A DNA stretch of 64,000 nt. It comes from Pseudoneobacillus rhizosphaerae (GTDB lineage: Bacteria > Bacillota > Bacilli > Bacillales > Cytobacillaceae). The notes beneath the pieces were generated by a model. It searched no databases. It was given only the letters and a program-made list of their open reading frames with translations, and was not told the origin of the DNA. How positions within the stretch are numbered: the stretch's first letter is position 1; each line of letters starts with the position of its first letter. The translations under genes and the position numbers were made by a program. The DNA lies in the NCBI RefSeq assembly GCF_917563885.1, contig NZ_CAKJTG010000009.1, positions 142,664 through 206,663 on the forward strand, given 5' to 3'. Of the stretch, positions 58,784 to 64,000 are shown piece by piece.

Positions 58784-58798
58784 TAATAATTATTATAA
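58784..58798. promoter_or_regulatory. PerR box upstream of fur
   Basis: TAATAATTATTATAA matches the PerR consensus TTATAATNATTATAA at 14 of 15 positions (N counted as a match). It overlaps the spoIIM stop. PerR repression of fur is known in B. subtilis. Confidence 0.6.
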
Positions 58799-59440
58799 AC
58801 TGCTAATGGTATTCATTACCGATTTCATAAATACAGGAGATAGATAAGCTTCAATTGCAGCTGCAGCTCCAATACAAAGAATAGCAAATATAAAAGTTCC
58901 TACGTAATTTTTAAACAATGGTAAAAAAGGTTGACCATACTTTTTCAAAAATTGCCGTTGAATCATTTTCAATGAAAACATTACAGCTACAGAAGCTGTT
59001 ACAATAAAGACAGGTATGATGATAAAGTTTTGAGGTAGTATGGAAACAAATGCTAAAAAGAAGCCATTCCATCCCATCTGGTTCACTAAAAATCCTACAG
59101 TAAACCCTACGACCATCCCTTTCATAAATAATAATACTAGAATGACTGGCAATCCAATTATCGATACCCCAAGCAACCACATTAGTCCGATAAATTTCAC
59201 ATTATGAAAAAAGCTCTGTCGGAAAAGATCTGATTCCTCTGCGAGCCTTCCGTTTTCCATTTGACCAAAAAATTGATTTAAATAATAAAATAAATCTTCC
59301 TTCTGTACAAAACTCAAACTATTGACAATCACTGCACCAAAAATGACTCCCATCATAAATAACACAATTACAAACAAATACATCGAGGAGTTTTCACGTA
59401 AATAATTTGCTGCAACGTTCTGGTATATTCTTTTTCTCAA
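58793..59440 (-). CDS. spoIIM: Stage II sporulation protein M
   Basis: A 215-residue membrane protein with about five helices, matching SpoIIM (214), part of the SpoIID-SpoIIM-SpoIIP engulfment machine at the septum. Located between fur and the EndoQ gene as expected from B. subtilis gene order. SigE control is known in B. subtilis; no clear promoter was identified here. Confidence 0.93.
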   Translation of the reverse strand: MRKRIYQNVAANYLRENSSMYLFVIVLFMMGVIFGAVIVNSLSFVQKEDLFYYLNQFFGQMENGRLAEESDLFRQSFFHNVKFIGLMWLLGVSIIGLPVILVLLFMKGMVVGFTVGFLVNQMGWNGFFLAFVSILPQNFIIIPVFIVTASVAVMFSLKMIQRQFLKKYGQPFLPLFKNYVGTFIFAILCIGAAAAIEAYLSPVFMKSVMNTISSL

Positions 59441-59525
59441 TTGTGCTCCCTCCCACTAACTCGTTACTAAATTGTATGCTTGTCTTAACGAGGTATGACA
59501 CAAAAAAATGAGATTTTAACACACT

Positions 59526-59556
59526 AAAGCGGTGGGGGACAGTCCCCCACCGCTTT
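59526..59556. repeat. Perfect GC-rich palindrome, repeat/terminator
   Basis: AAAGCGGTGGGGGAC and its exact complement flank a single base, extending weakly to CAC/GTG outside. It lies between spoIIM and the EndoQ gene, 19 bases after the latter's stop. GTGGGGGACAGTCCCCCAC-type palindromes are common, in my memory, as dispersed elements in bacilli. It would act as a strong hairpin; T-tracts are short. Confidence 0.8.
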
Positions 59557-59574
59557 AATGTGCTAAAACCTGTT

Positions 59575-60747
59575 CTATTGTTCGGCGATTTTGCCGTATT
59601 TGCCGCCTCCACCTGCTTGAAGAAGGATATCTCCATTTCGAGCTTTCCAGATGAGTTCCGCTATTGGAAGTGGGACAACGTTAGCAATGGATTCATACGG
59701 AACCTCGTGCAGAATGGCCATTTCGGTTCCAAAATGGTCTAATAGCTTAGTAAGCATTTTCGGTCCTAACCCGGGAATAAACTCAAGTGGGACTTGATGT
59801 ATATAGGGTGGCCGTTTTCGCCTTGATACAACAGGAGAATGTAGCTCCTTGATTCGTTCGGCAACACCCTTAGTGAATTTCACTGCCCCACATTCAGGAC
59901 ATTTCTCTTCTCCTGGTGAAATAGGATGTGAACAATTTGCACATGCCGTTTGATGATATTTTCCAAGAAATGGGTCAAGGCCATAGTTGGCGATTATCTT
60001 TCTACCCTCTATTTCTTTTAGCGCTTTTTCTAATTCTTTAAAAGTTGGCTCCTTCATTACCAGAACCTGATATTCCCTTGCAATTTTCGCTAAAGAATGG
60101 GCATCTGAATTAGAAATATAAGTGTATTGATGGAGCTCGCCAATCTCATCAGCCATCACCGTATTAGAACTTAAACCTAATTCGATTGCATCGATTTGAT
60201 TTGGATCAAATACCTCCGTTAAGCTTTGTTTAACTCCTTTTCCATAAAGACTCTTAAAGGGTGTGAAAACATGGGCTGGAATAAAAAGTCCATCTAATTC
60301 TTTAACCTTCCTCTGTAGCTCTTTCCCAGAAACGTATATACGTTGCGAACTCAATTGTATGTTTTTTAATTGCTTAGATAGCCACATTGAAAAACTTCTC
60401 ATTACTTCTAATGTCGGGAAAAAGCAAAGGACATGAATCGGACCTTGGCATTGTTCATCATATATTTCAAGCTCTGATCCAGGGATAATCGTTAAATCGC
60501 CAAATACAATTCCACCGTCTGGATGCTCTGTAAGAAGTCCATTTGAAAGTAATTCTTCCATTTCGATTATAACTTCAGGAGAATGACTATCGATGATCCC
60601 AATCATATTCAACCCTTTTTCGTTGCGAGCATGATGTATTATATTGGTAAAGGTTAATGATCTGGATCCCGTTATTTTTACTGCCTTACCAGTTTTAGTT
60701 CTGCCAATATGTATATGTAAATCAACATAATATTTTTTCATTTTCAT
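59575..60747 (-). CDS. Endonuclease Q-type DNA repair enzyme
   Basis: The 390-residue protein begins with a PHP metal site (YYVDLHIHIGR), further ligands in IIDSHSPE, and ISNSDAH (about 207), then a zinc ribbon CANC and CPEC (about 270-285) and a C-terminal helix-hairpin-helix region (LEFIPGLGPKMLTKLLDHFG, about 330). This is the layout of endonuclease Q, which nicks 5' of deaminated bases such as uracil and hypoxanthine. In B. subtilis the gene (yqxK) lies at the same place. Overlaps nudF by 4 bases. Confidence 0.87.
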   Translation of the reverse strand: MKMKKYYVDLHIHIGRTKTGKAVKITGSRSLTFTNIIHHARNEKGLNMIGIIDSHSPEVIIEMEELLSNGLLTEHPDGGIVFGDLTIIPGSELEIYDEQCQGPIHVLCFFPTLEVMRSFSMWLSKQLKNIQLSSQRIYVSGKELQRKVKELDGLFIPAHVFTPFKSLYGKGVKQSLTEVFDPNQIDAIELGLSSNTVMADEIGELHQYTYISNSDAHSLAKIAREYQVLVMKEPTFKELEKALKEIEGRKIIANYGLDPFLGKYHQTACANCSHPISPGEEKCPECGAVKFTKGVAERIKELHSPVVSRRKRPPYIHQVPLEFIPGLGPKMLTKLLDHFGTEMAILHEVPYESIANVVPLPIAELIWKARNGDILLQAGGGGKYGKIAEQ

Positions 60748-61292
60748 TTGATACTCTCTTTAAGTTGCAGGTATTGTACGGCATAAGCAGTTTTTGCATC
60801 ATATATTTTCTTTTCCTCAACATATTGGATTGCTTCAGCTAAAAACAATTCAACAATGTTAACAAATTCATCTTCATCTAGCTGTGCTGCATCTTCCTTT
60901 TTGCTTAATCCTGTCGCAACATACAAGTGAACAATTTCATCTGCAAATCCAGGAGAGGTATAGAAAGAGATTAGCCAATCAAGTTTTTCGCAAACATATC
61001 CTGTTTCTTCCTCTAATTCTCTTCGAGCACACTCTAGTGGGTTCTCCCCTTTTTCCAGCTTCCCTGCAGGAATTTCCACTAATGTTCGTTCGAGTGCTTT
61101 TCGAAATTGTTCAACCATTACGATTTTCCCATCATTCGTTATCGGCAAAATGGCCACTGCCCCAGGATGTTTTATTATTTCACGCTTTGAAGTTTTCCCA
61201 TTTGGCAATTCTACCTCATCAACTTGAAGGCTTATAACTCTCCCGGAAAAAATATGATCCGATTTAATTGTTTTTTCCTCTAAACGATTCAT
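60744..61292 (-). CDS. nudF: ADP-ribose pyrophosphatase NudF
   Basis: The 182-residue Nudix hydrolase has the full Nudix box GKLEKGENPLEC then ARRELEEETGY (Gx5Ex7REUxEExGU, about residues 77-99). It hydrolyses ADP-ribose to AMP and ribose 5-phosphate. ATG at 61292 lies after GGAGTGTCTAGG; the in-frame start at 61343 is less likely. Length close to B. subtilis NudF (185). First gene of nudF-endoQ, divergent from mciZ. Confidence 0.93.
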   Translation of the reverse strand: MNRLEEKTIKSDHIFSGRVISLQVDEVELPNGKTSKREIIKHPGAVAILPITNDGKIVMVEQFRKALERTLVEIPAGKLEKGENPLECARRELEEETGYVCEKLDWLISFYTSPGFADEIVHLYVATGLSKKEDAAQLDEDEFVNIVELFLAEAIQYVEEKKIYDAKTAYAVQYLQLKESIK

Positions 61293-61328
61293 CCTAGACA
61301 CTCCTGTTCTAATCCGATGTGACATGCT

Positions 61329-61336
61329 CATACATT
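61329..61336 (+). promoter_or_regulatory. Possible SigE -10 element for mciZ
   Basis: CATACATT agrees with the SigE -10 consensus CATACAnT and lies 33 bases before the mciZ start. No good -35 is seen, so the call is weak. SigE control of mciZ is known in B. subtilis. Confidence 0.35.
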
Positions 61337-61368
61337 TTACCATAGTTTGCTCTAGGAGGTAGGATGCT

Positions 61369-61494
61369 ATGAAGGTCTATGTTCATGAAAAAGGGGTTAT
61401 TATGGTTGGTAAAGCATGGGAGATTAGACAAAAGCTAATAGAATATCGAAAGCAGTTTGAAACTGTTAAAGCTTGGATTGATTCAACTAAGTAG
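61369..61494 (+). CDS. mciZ: Mother cell inhibitor of FtsZ, MciZ
   Basis: A 41-residue peptide, MKVYVHEKGVIMVGKAWEIR then QKLIEYRKQFETVKAWIDSTK. The core GVxxVGKAWEIRxKLxEY matches the 40-residue B. subtilis MciZ (MKVHRMPKGVVLVGKAWEIR...), which caps FtsZ filaments in the mother cell. AGGAGGT lies 9 bases before ATG. The same position, divergent from nudF, holds in B. subtilis. It is too short for most gene finders. Confidence 0.92.
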   Translation: MKVYVHEKGVIMVGKAWEIRQKLIEYRKQFETVKAWIDSTK

Positions 61495-61571
61495 CCTATA
61501 AACAGATGATTTGGTTTATGTTTCTCCTTTTATTAAAATAGTATTAATGATTATCTAGGGAGGAAAATAAT

Positions 61572-62495
61572 TTGCAAAAACGAAGGCTTGGCTCTTCTGA
61601 TTTAGAAATTAGCGAATTGGCTTTAGGCTGCATGTCTCTGGGTACTGATGAGCTTCATGCTCAGCGTGTCATTCATACAGCTTTAGAGGAAGGTATCAAT
61701 TATTTTGATACTGCAGATCTATATGACTTTGGTGATAACGAGAGAATTGTTGGGATGGCACTTAAGAGTATTCGCGAAGATGTTGTGATTGCCACAAAAG
61801 TGGGAAATCGTTGGAATGAACAAAAGGACGGCTGGGGTTGGGATCCATCTAAAGCTTATATCAAGGAACAAGTGAAGAAAAGCCTAAATAGGTTGGGTAC
61901 CGAGTATATTGATTTGTATCAGCTTCATGGGGGAACTACCGAAGACCCAATTGAAGAAACAATTGAGGCTTTTGAAGAGTTAAAGGCAGAAGGATATATA
62001 CGTTTTTATGGAATTTCTTCCATCCGCCCAAATGTGATTCGTGAATATGTTGAGAAGTCAGGGATTGTTTCTGTGATGATGCAATATAGTTTGCTAGATC
62101 GTCGACCAGAAGAAATGGTTTTGCCTCTTTTGAGTGAACAAGGAATTAGTGTAGTTTGTCGCGGAACATTAGCAAAGGGATTACTTACCGAAAAGAAATG
62201 GGAGTATTTCTCGGCTTCTTTTAAGAAAAACGGTTATTTAAAGTATTCTTCTTTGGAGTTACAGGAACTTTTATCCTTATTGAAGGAAAAAGTTGCACCA
62301 GAGCGTCCTATGACCGAAATTGCTGCACAATATTGCCTGGCTCAACCAGCTGTGTCAGCCGTTGTAATTGGAGCGAGTTCACCGGAACAGGTGAAAAATA
62401 ATGCCAGGGCAGTACAATCACAAAGATTATCTAAAGAAGAAATTGATCTTATTCAAGAATTAACACGGGCTGATATTTATCAGGAGCATCGATAG
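61572..62495 (+). CDS. yqkF: Aldo/keto reductase YqkF
   Basis: The 307-residue TIM-barrel oxidoreductase has the family signature LGCMSLG, FDTADLYDFGDNE (catalytic Asp and Tyr), and TKVGNRW with the catalytic lysine. C-terminal NADPH-binding AVVIGASSPEQVKNN. TTG start follows GGGAGG by 8 bases. Follows mciZ, as in B. subtilis. Substrate unknown. Confidence 0.9.
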   Translation: MQKRRLGSSDLEISELALGCMSLGTDELHAQRVIHTALEEGINYFDTADLYDFGDNERIVGMALKSIREDVVIATKVGNRWNEQKDGWGWDPSKAYIKEQVKKSLNRLGTEYIDLYQLHGGTTEDPIEETIEAFEELKAEGYIRFYGISSIRPNVIREYVEKSGIVSVMMQYSLLDRRPEEMVLPLLSEQGISVVCRGTLAKGLLTEKKWEYFSASFKKNGYLKYSSLELQELLSLLKEKVAPERPMTEIAAQYCLAQPAVSAVVIGASSPEQVKNNARAVQSQRLSKEEIDLIQELTRADIYQEHR

Positions 62496-62512
62496 AAAAA
62501 TAATGAATAAAC

Positions 62513-62538
62513 GGGCACGTAATTCTATTTACGTGCCC
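62513..62538. terminator. Terminator between yqkF and yqkE
   Basis: GGGCACGTAA and TTACGTGCCC form a perfect 10-base stem with a 6-base loop; the flanking T-tracts are weak. Confidence 0.7.
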
Positions 62539-62574
62539 AATCTTGATACCGATTAGCTTTAACCTTACCAACTA

Positions 62575-62826
62575 TTATTTGAAATTTCTCCAGTCTGTTG
62601 AACTTTCATTTAATAACTCTTCAAATGATTTGTTTTTTTCCTTTAATCGTCTTTCCTCGCGCTTTCGTGCTTCCTCTTCTTGAACCTTCTTTTCTTCGGC
62701 TGCTTTTAGTTCATTTTGTTTATCTTTTAGCTGTTTAACTAAATCTTGATTTAGCATGTCTCCTAATGTAACTGCACCTTCATCCTTTTTCACCTTAGGC
62801 TTAGGCTGTTGTTGTCGCTTTTTCAT
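62575..62826 (-). CDS. yqkE: YqkE family protein (DUF3886)
   Basis: An 83-residue, highly charged, probably coiled-coil protein: a basic start KKRQQQPKPKVKK, DMLNQDLVKQLKDKQNELK, a long KE-rich helix (about 37-68) and NKSFEELLNES at the end. Resembles B. subtilis YqkE in sequence and position. Function unknown. Confidence 0.82.
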   Translation of the reverse strand: MKKRQQQPKPKVKKDEGAVTLGDMLNQDLVKQLKDKQNELKAAEEKKVQEEEARKREERRLKEKNKSFEELLNESSTDWRNFK

Positions 62827-62939
62827 AATAAAACCCCACTTTTTACTTTTGAAAATATTATATCACGGATTTATTAAAGGAAAATAATGAAACAACGAAG
62901 AATAGTTCAGTTAACAAATTCATTTTGAGGTGAAAAAAA

Positions 62940-63842
62940 TTGCTAAATGATCCTTTACATAACGAAATAGTCAAACTAGAACAAGAAATTCTAGAAAAGA
63001 AGAAAGAGTTAGCTCAACTACGTAAATCTGTACCCGAACAAAAGGTTGAAAACTATCAATTTGTGACATCTGATAAAAGAGAAGTAAGCCTCCTCGAACT
63101 ATTTCAAGATAAAGATGAACTTATCGTTATTCATAATATGGGAAAAGGGTGCTCTTACTGTACAATGTGGGCAGACGGATTTAACGGAGTTTACCAGCAT
63201 TTGATCCAGAAAGCAGCATTTGTTCTTTCATCACCTGATGAACCTGAGGTACAAGCAGATTTTGCAGCAGCTAGAGGTTGGATTTTCCCTATGGTTTCCA
63301 CTAAGGGAACCACTTTTAAAGTGGATTTTGGATTTCAAAAGGATGGATACTACTATCCTGGGGTATCTACTTTCAGAAAAGATAAGGAAGGTAACATCTA
63401 TCATCATGCCAAGGCACCTCTTGGCCCTGGGGACGATTATAATGTTGTATGGCATTTGTTTGATTTATTACCTTCTGGTTCAGAAGATTTTCAACCTAAG
63501 AAAAAATATGATTGTCATTCAACATTTCAAATAACCAATAATGTAGCTATTCAAGTAAAAGATTATGCTAGAGCCATAAACTTTTACGAAAATATAATTG
63601 GTATGAGGCTTAATAAAAACTATAATAACGAAACGATGTTTTCAATGGGCGGACTTCAATTTTTCATTGAAAATTCGGATGGTGATTCTGTCTTCTTTGA
63701 ATTTGGAGTTGATGATTTCCATCATGCTATTGAAATGTTATTAGACCAAGGGTGCGAGATTACTAAGGAATATCATGAAACAAGCGTCATGGTAAAGGAC
63801 CCTTTTGGACTGAAATTCCATCTATTCGAGGTGAAGAATTAG
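62940..63842 (+). CDS. DUF899 thioredoxin-like protein fused to a VOC (glyoxalase-like) domain
   Basis: The 300-residue protein has an N-terminal coiled start (residues 5-30), a DUF899 thioredoxin-fold region (about 35-190) with GKGCSYCTMWADGFNG (CxxC near 77-80) and the conserved GWIFPMVS and DDYNVVWHLFDLLP, then a VOC domain (about 198-300, NVAIQVKDYARAINFYENIIG). TTG start lies 7 bases after GAGGTG. The fusion is unusual in my experience. Both folds suggest redox or small-molecule chemistry; substrate unknown. Confidence 0.8.
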   Translation: MLNDPLHNEIVKLEQEILEKKKELAQLRKSVPEQKVENYQFVTSDKREVSLLELFQDKDELIVIHNMGKGCSYCTMWADGFNGVYQHLIQKAAFVLSSPDEPEVQADFAAARGWIFPMVSTKGTTFKVDFGFQKDGYYYPGVSTFRKDKEGNIYHHAKAPLGPGDDYNVVWHLFDLLPSGSEDFQPKKKYDCHSTFQITNNVAIQVKDYARAINFYENIIGMRLNKNYNNETMFSMGGLQFFIENSDGDSVFFEFGVDDFHHAIEMLLDQGCEITKEYHETSVMVKDPFGLKFHLFEVKN

Positions 63843-63880
63843 CTCTTTACCGGTATTCAATATGAAAAAAGCAGGGATTA

Positions 63881-64000
63881 TGAACTGCACCCCAATTGTT
63901 AGACACTATCTAACAGTTGGAGGTGCAGTTTTTTGTATGTCAAAATATCCAAGTGATATTAAATTAAATATTATTCAAAGCTATAACCCAAAAGTGTTTT
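63881..64000 (+). mobile_element. Left end of a probable IS3-family insertion sequence
   Basis: TGAACTGCACC at 63881 is followed at 63919-63931 by a mirrored GGAGGTGCAGTT, and then a short transposase-like frame runs off the window. Start at the TG of TGAACTGCACC looks like an IS3-type terminal inverted repeat. The other end and any target duplication lie outside. Confidence 0.6.
63937..64000 (+). CDS. IS3-family transposase OrfA, N-terminal fragment
   Basis: Only 21 codons are in the window: MSKYPSDIKLNIIQSYNPKV then F, the typical start of helix-turn-helix OrfA proteins of IS3-family elements (MSKY...K...I...Y). ATG is preceded by GGAGG at about 13 bases. Incomplete at the window edge, so it may be intact or truncated. 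Confidence 0.6.
   Translation, partial: MSKYPSDIKLNIIQSYNPKVF

Overview
The window is chromosomal DNA of an endospore-forming, low-GC Gram-positive bacterium of the family Bacillaceae. The evidence is the gene order, which follows the Bacillus subtilis ypf-ypb-ypu-yqk part of the chromosome, and the many sporulation genes (spoIVA, sleB-ypeB, cotJABC, dacB-spmAB, spoVA, spoIIA, dacF, spoIIM, mciZ). Coding is dense and mostly on the minus strand. About a dozen genes appear to start at TTG, judged from Shine-Dalgarno spacing.

Layout. 1-9.7 kb: start of spoIVA, yphF-yphE, gpsA, der, the YIEGIA pair with yphA, ypzI, fni, the S1-like ypfD, plsC and cmk. 9.8-20 kb: ypfB, the cortex-lytic pair sleB-ypeB, prsW, an asparaginase, ypdA, an intact gudB with a perfect cre-like site, mecB, a phosphoesterase, and a CBS protein with a small membrane protein. 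19.5-25.2 kb: a cotJABC operon on the plus strand, then ypbF, ypbE, ypbD, a RecQ-type helicase and ypbB. 25.2-29.1 kb: ferredoxin with a dyad around its promoter, riboflavin transporter ribU under an FMN riboswitch, an M23/LysM peptidase, and a NERD-domain gene whose 3' end runs into tandem hairpin repeats. 29.1-38 kb: sigX-rsiX with an autoregulatory-type promoter, the cytochrome c maturation and redox regulation cluster resABCDE, and rluB. 38-46.7 kb: dacB-spmA-spmB, an N-terminally extended superoxide dismutase, ypuI, an unrecognised gene, scpA-scpB, ypuF, ribT and lysA. 46.8-57 kb: a shortened spoVA operon (AA, AB, AEA, AF only), the spoIIA operon with dacF, and the nucleoside salvage operon deoB-punA-pdp. 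57-64 kb: xerD, yqzK, fur with PerR/Fur-like boxes, spoIIM, an endonuclease Q homologue, nudF, mciZ, yqkF, yqkE, a DUF899-VOC fusion, and at the right edge the left end of a probable IS3-family insertion sequence.

How the genes work together. Several units act at successive stages of sporulation and germination: compartment-specific transcription (spoIIA), engulfment (spoIIM), FtsZ inhibition in the mother cell (mciZ), coat (spoIVA, cotJ), cortex modification (dacB, spmA, spmB, dacF), dipicolinate handling (spoVA) and cortex lysis (sleB, ypeB). Respiration and redox form a second theme: res genes, ferredoxin, bacillithiol reductase, SOD and fur.

No wholly new system is evident. The best leads are the reduced spoVA operon, the promoter-embracing dyad at fer, the hairpin repeats read into the NERD gene, the cre site at gudB, and two palindromic intergenic repeat families. 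All gene names rest on recognition of the protein sequence and gene order, without database searches.
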